Positions 1 to 4,767 of a stretch of DNA of 5,462 bases are shown here, one piece after another. A program made the position numbers and the translations under genes. The DNA is taken from positions 1 to 5,462 of the forward strand of contig DDEV01000088.1 in the NCBI GenBank assembly GCA_002336855.1, written 5' to 3'. The notes beneath the pieces were generated by a model. The model did not search any database and was not told where the DNA came from. It saw only the letters and a list, made by a program, of their open reading frames with translations. This stretch comes from Leucobacter sp. UBA1945. GTDB lineage: Bacteria > Actinomycetota > Actinomycetes > Actinomycetales > Microbacteriaceae. Each line of letters opens with the position of its first letter. Within the stretch, counting starts at the first letter, position 1.

Positions 1-566
1 AGCGCGCGCAGCGAGTTGCCGTGCGCTGTGATGAGCACGGTCTTGCCCGAGTTCAGGTCGGGCAGCACCGAATCGCTCCAATAGGGCAGCAGGCGGTCGA
101 TGACGTCTTTCAAACACTCGGTGCGAGGGCGTTCGCCGTCGATATCTGCGTAGCGCGGGTCATTCGCCTGCGACCACTCGCTCGAATCGTCGAGCACCGG
201 TGGGGGAGTATCGAACGAGCGACGCCACTCCATGAACTGGTCTTCGCCGTACTTCTCGAGGGTCTCGCTCTTATCGAGGCCTTGCAACGCGCCGTAATGG
301 CGCTCGTTCAGGCGCCATGAGCGGCGCACCGGGATCCACATGCGGTCGGCGCTCTCGAGCGCGAGGTTGGCGGTCTGAATTGCGCGGCTCAGCAGCGAGG
401 TGTGCAACACGTCGGGCAGCAGGCCGGCTTCAGAGAGCAGCTTGCCAGCGTTCGCAGCTTCGCCGCGACCCTTCTCGGTGAGTCGAACGTCGACCCAGCC
501 GGTGAAGAGATTCTTTTCGTTCCACTCGCTCTGCCCGTGGCGCAGCAGGATCAGGGTGTTTGTCAT
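1..566 (-). CDS. gpmA: 2,3-bisphosphoglycerate-dependent phosphoglycerate mutase, 5' part (3' end outside window)
   Basis: This enzyme interconverts 3-phosphoglycerate and 2-phosphoglycerate in glycolysis and gluconeogenesis through a phosphohistidine intermediate in the cytosol. The first 188 residues are present. The N-terminus MTNTLILLRHGQSEWN carries the RHG signature with catalytic His10, followed by NLFTGWVDV. The segment RLNERHYGALQGLDKSE holds the acid/base Glu88, and HGNSLRA at 182-188 holds the second active-site His182. All expected catalytic residues are intact, so the gene looks functional; about 60 C-terminal residues of a roughly 245-250 residue family lie beyond the left edge. 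The ATG at 566 fits the family N-terminus exactly. No Shine-Dalgarno precedes it; instead a TAGGCT hexamer (573-578) lies 6 nt upstream, which suggests a leaderless transcript. The gene lies downstream of carD on the same strand, but a strong terminator separates them. Confidence 0.97.
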   Translation of the reverse strand, partial: MTNTLILLRHGQSEWNEKNLFTGWVDVRLTEKGRGEAANAGKLLSEAGLLPDVLHTSLLSRAIQTANLALESADRMWIPVRRSWRLNERHYGALQGLDKSETLEKYGEDQFMEWRRSFDTPPPVLDDSSEWSQANDPRYADIDGERPRTECLKDVIDRLLPYWSDSVLPDLNSGKTVLITAHGNSLRA

Positions 567-572
567 GCTCTA

Positions 573-578
573 AGCCTA
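573..578 (-). promoter_or_regulatory. Candidate -10 element of gpmA (leaderless arrangement)
   Basis: On the minus strand the hexamer TAGGCT fits the actinobacterial TAnnnT -10 pattern and ends 6 nt before the gpmA ATG. This would place the transcription start at or next to the A of ATG. No convincing -35 hexamer is seen 16-18 nt upstream. Inference only. Confidence 0.4.
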
Positions 579-613
579 CCGTGCGGGCATCGCTGCTTCG
601 CCGCACAGAAAAG

Positions 614-643
614 GATCGCCCCTCGAGTTCTCGAGGGGCGATC
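614..643 (-). terminator. Rho-independent terminator after carD
   Basis: A perfect inverted repeat has GATCGCCCCTCGAG on the left and CTCGAGGGGCGATC on the right, with only TT between the 14-nt arms (in practice about 13 bp closed by a GTTC loop). Read on the minus strand it is followed by CTTTTCTG, a short U-run. It begins 24 nt past the carD stop and ends before gpmA, so it should isolate the two genes. Confidence 0.85.
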
Positions 644-667
644 TATCGTTCTTGCGGCGAAAACCGC

Positions 668-1153
668 TTACGAGGCGAGCACCTCATCGAGCAGCTCTGA
701 AGCCTTGCCCTCGTCGGTCTTCTCGGCGAGCGCGAGCTCAGACACGAGAATCTGACGTGCCTTGGCGAGCATGCGCTTCTCGCCGGCCGACAGCGACTTG
801 ACCTCTTGGTCGCGGCGCCACAGATCGCGAACGACCTCGCTCACCTTGATAACGTCGCCCGAGGCGAGCTTCTCAAGGTTTGCCTTGTAGCGGCGTGACC
901 AGTTGGTCGGCTCTTCGGTGAACGGGGCGCGCAGCACCTCGAACACCTGCTCGAGACCCTCTTGGTCGATGACGTCACGCACGCCGACGAGGTCGCAGTT
1001 CTCTGCGGGAACCTCAATTGTCAGGTCGCCCTGGTTGACCTGCAACTTGAGAAAGAGCTTCTCTTCGCCGCCGAGCTTGCGCTTCTTCACCTCGATGATC
1101 TTCGCTGCGCCGTGGTGGGGGTAAACGACGGTCTCTCCGACCTCAAACTGCAT
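668..1153 (-). CDS. carD: CarD, RNA polymerase-binding global transcription regulator
   Basis: CarD binds the RNA polymerase beta subunit and the upstream edge of the promoter bubble, stabilising open complexes, notably at rRNA promoters. The 161-residue product is colinear with the 162-residue mycobacterial protein. The N-terminal Tudor-like RNAP-interaction domain (about 1-55) starts QFEVGETVVYPHHGAA and includes QGDLTIEVPAEN. The helical DNA-binding domain (about 60-161) contains EEPTNWSRRYKANLEKLASG, including Trp85, the conserved bubble-wedging residue, and LSAGEKRMLAKARQIL. The ATG at 1153 has a clear AAAGGAG (1161-1167) 7 nt upstream. The gene is divergent from the lipoprotein gene, as carD (Rv3583c) is from lpqE (Rv3584) in M. 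tuberculosis. Position 47, Arg in the M. tuberculosis protein, is Glu here. Confidence 0.98.
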   Translation of the reverse strand: MQFEVGETVVYPHHGAAKIIEVKKRKLGGEEKLFLKLQVNQGDLTIEVPAENCDLVGVRDVIDQEGLEQVFEVLRAPFTEEPTNWSRRYKANLEKLASGDVIKVSEVVRDLWRRDQEVKSLSAGEKRMLAKARQILVSELALAEKTDEGKASELLDEVLAS

Positions 1154-1182
1154 CGAGTGGCTCCTTTATCAGCTAAGCCTCT

Positions 1183-1188
1183 AGAATA
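1183..1188 (-). promoter_or_regulatory. Candidate -10 element of carD
   Basis: TATTCT on the minus strand (within GGTATTCTAG) matches TATAAT at four of six positions and lies about 30 nt upstream of the carD ATG, leaving room for the AAAGGAG ribosome site. No good -35 hexamer is seen at normal spacing. Weak, position-based call. Confidence 0.35.
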
Positions 1189-1234
1189 CCACACGCCGCG
1201 CCGCCACTTAGGCCACCCTTAGGTGAAGCCATAC

Positions 1235-1286
1235 CCGCCTGGCCGATAGTATGATTTCAACTGTCTGATGTAACCGCCAGGCCGAT
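1235..1286. repeat. Pair of 13-bp repeats upstream of the lipoprotein gene
   Basis: CCGCCTGGCCGAT (1235-1247) and CCGCCAGGCCGAT (1274-1286) differ at one base and are offset by 39 bp. The differing base makes the cores GCCTGGC (1237-1243) and GCCAGGC (1276-1282) reverse complements as well, so they could pair as a long-looped hairpin or act as two protein-binding half sites. They flank the predicted -10 at 1250-1255. Function unknown. Confidence 0.5.
1250..1255 (+). promoter_or_regulatory. Candidate -10 element of the lpqE-like gene
   Basis: TATGAT matches the -10 consensus at five of six positions. It would start transcription near 1262 and give a leader of about 55 nt containing the second 13-bp repeat and the AAAGGA ribosome site. 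No recognisable -35 is present at 17 nt spacing. Confidence 0.45.
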
Positions 1287-1317
1287 TTGTGCCGCCCAAT
1301 AAATCAAAGGACACACC

Positions 1318-1926
1318 TTGAAGACTCGTCGGATCGCCTCGTCTCTCGTTCTCGCGGCGGCACTCGCCCTGGGCGCTACGGGCTGCAGCCTGATCGCACC
1401 GCAGGGAACCACTACGCCCTACGCTCCGAGCGACGGCGTCGATGTCAACATCGAGAACATCGCCGTGCGCAATCTGCTGCTGGTTGCTGACGCTACCGGT
1501 GAAAACTTCAACGTCGTCTTCACCGGCGTGAACAACACTTCTGACGACGCCATCGTGCGCATCACCTTCGTGAAGGGTTCGAGCGAGGCAAGCGCCGACT
1601 TCAACCTGGCTCCCGGATCGACCTCGTTCGGCAACCCAGAGGGTGAGACCGCTCCGCAGCTCGTGTCGATCTCTGACCTTCAGGCAGGCGAAACCGTCGA
1701 GGCCTACTTCGAGGTTGCGGGCGGCGGCGAAGCCAAGTACATGGTGCCCGTGCTCGACGGCACGCTGGCCGAGTACCAGCAGTACGTGCTCTCGAAGTCG
1801 CAGCTGCGCAAGCTTGAGCAGCAGGCCGAGAAAGACGACGAAAAGGCCGCTGAGCCGACTCCGGCGACTGAGGCCCCCGCAGCAACCGAGGCTCCTGCAG
1901 CAACCGAGGCTCCTGCAGCCCAGTAG
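1318..1926 (+). CDS. LpqE-like secreted lipoprotein, function unknown
   Basis: The 202-residue product begins with a lipoprotein signal peptide: basic KTRR, a hydrophobic stretch at about 6-19, and a lipobox ending ATGC at Cys23, so it should be lipid-anchored on the outer face of the membrane. Residues about 38-150 form a beta-rich domain (VRNLLLVADATGENFNVVF...). A charged helical stretch at about 150-180 (LRKLEQQAEKDDEKAAE) follows, then three ATEAPA repeats. The position divergent from carD matches mycobacterial lpqE, so orthology is inferred from synteny and general resemblance. The protein has no histidine, no cysteine beyond Cys23 and one internal Met, so a copper chaperone of the PCu(A)C type is not supported. 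Similar actinobacterial proteins have, as I recall, been mislabelled DNA modification methylase; no methylase motif is present. The start is TTG, supported by AAAGGA (1306-1311) 6 nt upstream and by the signal peptide. Confidence 0.85.
   Translation: MKTRRIASSLVLAAALALGATGCSLIAPQGTTTPYAPSDGVDVNIENIAVRNLLLVADATGENFNVVFTGVNNTSDDAIVRITFVKGSSEASADFNLAPGSTSFGNPEGETAPQLVSISDLQAGETVEAYFEVAGGGEAKYMVPVLDGTLAEYQQYVLSKSQLRKLEQQAEKDDEKAAEPTPATEAPAATEAPAATEAPAAQ
1864..1917 (+). repeat. 18-bp tandem repeats encoding ATEAPA, three units
   Basis: Three in-frame 18-nt units (1864-1881, 1882-1899, 1900-1917) encode ATEAPA three times at the C-terminus of the lipoprotein. Units 2 and 3 are identical, and unit 1 differs at synonymous sites. 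A Pro/Ala/Thr/Glu tail of this kind is expected to be disordered. Copy number could vary between strains by slippage. Confidence 0.85.
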
Positions 1927-1953
1927 CAATGCGTCGCGGCCGTCGCGGCTGCA

Positions 1954-1996
1954 ATATGCGAAACGCCCCGGGGTATTACCGGGGCGTTTTGCATAT
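1954..1996. terminator. Bidirectional terminator between convergent lpqE-like and VOC genes
   Basis: An 18-bp stem pairs 1954-1971 with 1979-1996, with one G-U pair (1960/1990) and a 7-nt loop GGTATTA. The core is AAACGCCCCGG / CCGGGGCGTTT, extended by ATATGC / GCATAT. T-runs follow the GC core on both strands (TTTT on plus, TTT on minus), so it can stop transcription from both sides. It starts 28 nt past the lipoprotein stop. Confidence 0.88.
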
Positions 1997-2049
1997 CTAG
2001 AGCTGGATCGCACGAACTCACGGCGCTCTTCTCGTGGCGCGTGTCACGC

Positions 2050-2484
2050 TCAGTCGAGGCAGAACTCGTTGCCCTCGATATCTTGCATGACGAGGCACGA
2101 CTCGTTCACGCCGTCGGCCTCAAGCAGGTAGAGGCGCTTCGCGCCGTGCTGCTCAAGGCGCGCCGCTTCGGTTTCGAGTGCTTCGAGGCGTTCTGCGCCC
2201 CGCAGCCCCAGCCCGACACGCACGTCGAGGTGCACCCGGTTCTTGACGAACTTCTGCTCAGGCACCCGTTGAAAAAACAGGCGCGGCCCAACCCCCGTCG
2301 GGTCTTGGCAGGCCCAGCGCGACCCCTGATCCTCCTTAGGAAGGGTCGCATCGAGCGCCTCCCACGAGTCGAAGCCGGGCGGCACTGGCGGGTCTTCGTA
2401 CCCGAGCGCGACCTTCCAGAACTCGGCTACCCTGCGTGGGTTTTCGCAATCGAATGTGATCTGCACCTGTCGAATCGTTGACAT
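2050..2484 (-). CDS. Glyoxalase-like (VOC superfamily) protein, substrate unknown
   Basis: This 144-residue protein fits the glyoxalase/bleomycin-resistance/dioxygenase fold, specifically the small actinobacterial glyoxalase-like type. The opening beta-alpha unit is VQITFDCENPRRVAEFWKVALGY (about 7-29). KNRVHLDVRVG is the central strand, with a His that may bind metal. The ending MQDIEGNEFCLD is the typical C-terminal GNEFC segment, whose Glu is a usual metal ligand. The substrate cannot be inferred. The reading frame stays open upstream for 60 more codons, but family similarity begins at the ATG at 2484. No Shine-Dalgarno precedes it; TAGCCT (2492-2497) ends 7 nt upstream, which suggests a leaderless start. 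It lies downstream of regX3 on the same strand across a 189-bp gap with hairpins, so it is probably transcribed separately. Confidence 0.88.
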   Translation of the reverse strand: MSTIRQVQITFDCENPRRVAEFWKVALGYEDPPVPPGFDSWEALDATLPKEDQGSRWACQDPTGVGPRLFFQRVPEQKFVKNRVHLDVRVGLGLRGAERLEALETEAARLEQHGAKRLYLLEADGVNESCLVMQDIEGNEFCLD

Positions 2485-2491
2485 GGTTGCA

Positions 2492-2497
2492 AGGCTA
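2492..2497 (-). promoter_or_regulatory. Candidate -10 element of the VOC gene (leaderless arrangement)
   Basis: TAGCCT on the minus strand fits TAnnnT and is followed by 7 nt and then ATG, the geometry expected if transcription starts at the initiation codon. No Shine-Dalgarno lies in between. No clear -35 is seen. Confidence 0.4.
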
Positions 2498-2567
2498 CTG
2501 CGGGCCCCCGACAGATAGGAAGGTGCGGAGTGAGTTCCGGCGATCCAGCTTGGCGTGAACGGACTAG

Positions 2568-2588
2568 CCGAAACGGTAGCCAACACCC
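2568..2588. repeat. Duplicated copy of the regX3 3' end (distal copy)
   Basis: This 21-bp block (starting CCGAAACGGTAGCC) is identical to 2678-2698, which encodes the last residues of RegX3. Counting 3 bases beyond the block, 23 of 24 positions match (2565-2588 against 2675-2698). On the minus strand this copy reads GVGYRFG followed by a TAG stop, as in RegX3. The short open frame before it is KPPTVFYTGA after a TGA stop. It lies outside any gene. Confidence 0.85.
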
Positions 2589-2599
2589 GCGCCCGTGTA

Positions 2600-2650
2600 G
2601 AAAACCGTTGGCGGTTTTCAGGGCGCGCCGAGGCCGCTCTGCGGCTCGGC
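2600..2650 (-). terminator. Candidate terminator region after regX3 (two hairpins)
   Basis: Read from regX3 on the minus strand, the first hairpin is GCCGAGCCGC / GCGGCCTCGGC (2641-2650 with 2627-2637, 3-nt loop, one bulged base). After 7 nt comes GAAAACCG / CGGTTTTC (2612-2619 with 2600-2607, 4-nt loop), whose right arm ends in TTTTC. The second has the A-run/T-run form of a bidirectional terminator but only an 8-bp stem. Termination is plausible, not certain. Confidence 0.5.
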
Positions 2651-2673
2651 TCTTGGCGATGCAATCAGATTTG

Positions 2674-3369
2674 TTACCCGAAACGGTAGCCAACACCCCG
2701 CACGGTCGTCACGATCTTCGGCTCCTTGGGATCCTGCTCGATGCGCGATCGAATGCGCTTGATGTGCACGTCGAGTGTCTTGGTGTCGCCGTAGTAGTCG
2801 CTGCCCCAGACTCGGTCGATGAGCTGGCCACGGGTCAGCACCCGACCCGAGTGGCGCATGAGCAGCTCGAGCAGCTCGAACTCGCGCAGCGGCATCGCGA
2901 CCTCTTCGCCCTGCACCGAGACGGTGTGGCGTTCGGTGTCGAGGCGAACACCGAGCTCGTCGAGCACGCCCTCGTCGTCGAAGCTCTCCTCTTCGGGAGC
3001 GGCGAGCTCAGAGCGGCGCAGCGCGGCGCGCACGCGTGCGAGCAGCTCGCGGGTAGAGTAGGGCTTCGTAATGTAGTCGTCGGCTCCGAGCTCGAGGCCC
3101 ACCACGATGTCGATCTCGCTGTCTTTTGCGGTCAGCATGATGATCGGGATCTGCGATTTCGCGCGAATGCTTCGGCACACCTCGGTGCCCGGAAGCCCCG
3201 GCAGCATGAGGTCGAGCAGCACGAGGTCTGCGTTTGACTCGGGAAATACGCGCGCAGCCTCGGCGCCGTCGGCGACGATCTGCACGCGGTAGCCCTCTCG
3301 CTCGAGCAGAAACGCGAGGGGTTCAGAGATCGAGGTTTCGTCTTCGACGAGCAGAATGCGTGAGTTCAC
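2674..3369 (-). CDS. regX3: RegX3, OmpR-family phosphate-responsive response regulator
   Basis: RegX3 receives a phosphoryl group from SenX3 and binds DNA to control phosphate-starvation genes. The 231-residue product has an N-terminal receiver domain (about 3-118) with acidic Glu9/Asp10, phospho-acceptor Asp53 in LLDLMLPG, Thr80 in MLTAKDSEID, and Lys102 in DDYITKPYS. A C-terminal winged helix (about 135-231) includes LREFELLELLMRHSGRVLTRGQLIDRVWG and ends TTVRGVGYRFG. It aligns closely with mycobacterial RegX3 along its length. The start is GTG at 3369, overlapping the senX3 stop as GTGA (3366-3369), with AAGGAG (3378-3383) 8 nt upstream inside senX3, so translation is probably coupled. Hairpins at 2600-2650 likely end the operon. 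Part of its 3' end is duplicated 110 bp downstream. Confidence 0.97.
   Translation of the reverse strand: MNSRILLVEDETSISEPLAFLLEREGYRVQIVADGAEAARVFPESNADLVLLDLMLPGLPGTEVCRSIRAKSQIPIIMLTAKDSEIDIVVGLELGADDYITKPYSTRELLARVRAALRRSELAAPEEESFDDEGVLDELGVRLDTERHTVSVQGEEVAMPLREFELLELLMRHSGRVLTRGQLIDRVWGSDYYGDTKTLDVHIKRIRSRIEQDPKEPKIVTTVRGVGYRFG
2678..2698. repeat. 21-bp repeat inside the regX3 3' end (proximal copy)
   Basis: This is the genic partner of 2568-2588, offset by 110 bp. On the minus strand it encodes the terminal GVGYRFG of the RegX3 winged-helix domain, 1-4 bases before the TAA stop at 2674-2676. Confidence 0.85.
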
Positions 3370-4577
3370 GAGCTGCGCTCCTTCTTTGGGCGAGGATCAT
3401 CGCCCTGCTTGTTGCGGGCCGAGCGTTTTGCGCGCTTGCGGCTCTTCGCGGGTGACTTCTCTTCAACGATGGGAAAAGCGAGGGTAAAGCTCGAGCCGAC
3501 GCCGGGCTGCGACCACACGGTGATGTCGCCGCCATGTGCGCGCATGGTGTGACGCGCAATCGAGAGGCCGAGGCCGGTGCCGCCGCCGTCACGGCTGCGG
3601 GCAGTATCGACTCGGTAGAAGCGTTCGAAGATGCGGGGCAGATGCTCTGCGGCGATGCCCTCACCCTGGTCCGTCACGGTGATGCGGCAATCGGGCCCCT
3701 CGACGGCGATACCGACTCCGACTGACGCGCCCTCGGGGGAGTGTCTGATCGCGTTGGTCAGCAGGTTCGCGATCACCGTGCCGATCGAAGAGGGCCGCCC
3801 GAGAGTGACGAGCTCGCGCGTCAGAGTGGGATCCTCTTCGAGCACGATGCTGATGCCCTGCTGCGTCGCAAAATCTTGGTGCGCCTCGACCTCGGTGCGC
3901 ACGACCGCGCGCAGTGCTACTGGCTCGCGATCTTCTGGTTGCAGTGTGGTTTGTGCCTCAGAGAGCTGAATGATGTCTCGCGAGAGATCACCGAGACGGC
4001 GCGATTCTTTGCGCAGTTTCTTCGCGAAGTTGCGAACGATCTCGGGCTCGTCGGCTGCCTCGAGCACCGCTTCTGACAGCAGGCTGATCGCCGCGATCGG
4101 GGTTTTCAGCTCATGGCTGACGTTCGCGATGAAGTCGCGACGCATCGCGTTCACGCGCTGCTCTTCACCGAGATCGTCAGCGAAGACCACGAGAAATCGA
4201 CGCTGCAGGCGCACGATCTGCAGGCGAATGGTGTTGCCCTCTTCGGGGGCGATCACATCGGTCACTCCGGTTGACATCACCTGGCGGGAGCGGCGCAGAA
4301 ACTCGGGTTCGCGCAGCTGTTCCCCGGTGATTCGGCTATCGTCGCGCGCCGCGGGGTTCGCGTAGACGGGCGAGAGTGATGCATCGAGAATCACCGCGAA
4401 ACGGTCGAGGGCGTGCAACATCTCGATCGCGGCCGGCGGCAACTCGGGCCGCATCGAGGCCGCTCGTTTGCGGCCGAGTGAACGTGCGCCAAACACCACT
4501 GCGGTTGCGAGCGAACCAGCGACGAGGCCTAGCCCGATTGAGGCCAAGACGAGTAGCGTCGGAGTCATAGTCACCAT
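3366..4577 (-). CDS. senX3: SenX3, membrane sensor histidine kinase for phosphate limitation
   Basis: The cognate kinase of RegX3, 403 residues from the ATG at 4577. It has one clear membrane segment (about 6-31), a basic cytoplasmic anchor (RSLGRKR), a degenerate PAS-like sensor (about 48-135), and HisKA (about 143-208) with FIANVSHELKTP and phospho-acceptor His155. The HATPase domain (about 255-372) has the N box IANLLTNAIRHSP (Asn271, Asn275), the DQGEGI box with Asp303, FERFYRVD, and the glycine loop GGGTGLGLSIA. No extracellular sensing domain is visible, consistent with signalling through the phosphate transporter and PhoU. The C-terminal 30 residues carry 13 Lys/Arg; their coding DNA contains the regX3 ribosome site. 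The start is ambiguous: the ATG at 4577 lacks a good Shine-Dalgarno, and the ATG at 4568 lies 7 nt after TACGAT, which would suit a leaderless start. Confidence 0.96.
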   Translation of the reverse strand: MVTMTPTLLVLASIGLGLVAGSLATAVVFGARSLGRKRAASMRPELPPAAIEMLHALDRFAVILDASLSPVYANPAARDDSRITGEQLREPEFLRRSRQVMSTGVTDVIAPEEGNTIRLQIVRLQRRFLVVFADDLGEEQRVNAMRRDFIANVSHELKTPIAAISLLSEAVLEAADEPEIVRNFAKKLRKESRRLGDLSRDIIQLSEAQTTLQPEDREPVALRAVVRTEVEAHQDFATQQGISIVLEEDPTLTRELVTLGRPSSIGTVIANLLTNAIRHSPEGASVGVGIAVEGPDCRITVTDQGEGIAAEHLPRIFERFYRVDTARSRDGGGTGLGLSIARHTMRAHGGDITVWSQPGVGSSFTLAFPIVEEKSPAKSRKRAKRSARNKQGDDPRPKKERSS

Positions 4578-4581
4578 CGTA
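4576..4581 (-). promoter_or_regulatory. Candidate -10 element of senX3-regX3
   Basis: TACGAT on the minus strand fits TAnnnT. It ends 7 nt before the in-frame ATG at 4568 and overlaps the longer ATG start at 4577. The -35 position (4599-4604, TGAAGC) lies just downstream of the Pho box, the usual place for an activator site. The 10-bp palindrome GCGCATGCGC (4591-4600) fills the spacer. Inference. Confidence 0.35.
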
Positions 4582-4608
4582 ATGATGCCCGCGCATGCGC
4601 TTCACGGA

Positions 4609-4652
4609 GTTCAGCTGCTGTTCACCTTGCAGCGAGGCAGTGTTCACGGGAT
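4609..4652. promoter_or_regulatory. Pho box: 11-bp direct repeats for RegX3/PhoP-type binding
   Basis: GTTCA-starting units begin at 4609 (GTTCAGC), 4620 (GTTCACC) and 4642 (GTTCACG), spaced exactly 11 and 22 bp apart, so one degenerate unit sits at 4631. This matches the known actinobacterial PHO box built of 11-nt units opening GTTCACC (Streptomyces PhoP) and the GTGAAC repeats of mycobacterial RegX3 sites. It lies between the divergent senX3 and phoU genes, just upstream of the presumed senX3 -35, so autoregulation of both is likely. Confidence 0.8.
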
Positions 4653-4722
4653 GGGGTGAGAATTGAGCGAGGGCATGCGCGCGCTTCGCAGTGAGTTCGC
4701 GCCGCAGCCGACAGACCAGACG

Positions 4723-4728
4723 TATCAT
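4723..4728 (+). promoter_or_regulatory. Candidate -10 element of phoU
   Basis: TATCAT matches the -10 consensus at four of six positions and would start transcription near 4735, about 33 nt before the phoU ATG. No convincing -35 is seen at 17 nt spacing. Confidence 0.35.
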
Positions 4729-4767
4729 CGTCATCGAACGAACGCCGTGAGAACAGGAACCAAAGGA

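Noticed and set aside
1932..1949. 9-bp tandem duplication CGTCGCGGC just after the lipoprotein stop
   Set aside because: It is short, GC-rich and non-coding, and most simply explained by slippage.
1219..2013. Minus-strand open frame (264 codons) opposite the lipoprotein gene
   Set aside because: It reads through the bidirectional terminator, and its composition is low-complexity Arg/Gly/Leu. The plus-strand gene has a signal peptide, lipobox and ribosome site.
2485..2664. 60-codon N-terminal extension of the VOC protein
   Set aside because: It crosses the hairpins and the duplicated regX3 tail, is rich in Arg/Ser/Ala and does not resemble the family, which begins at the ATG at 2484.
2568..2698. 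Two-copy repeat as a CRISPR or attachment-site pair of an intact element
   Set aside because: There are only two copies with 89 bp between them and no integrase or cas gene. At most it is a scar.
2530..3237. Plus-strand open frame (235 codons) opposite regX3
   Set aside because: It is the antisense shadow of a well-conserved response regulator, with no recognisable motif.
4663..4767. 35-codon extension of PhoU from a TTG start
   Set aside because: PhoU homologues begin MREVFQQEL, matching the ATG at 4768. The extension covers the likely promoter and ribosome site.
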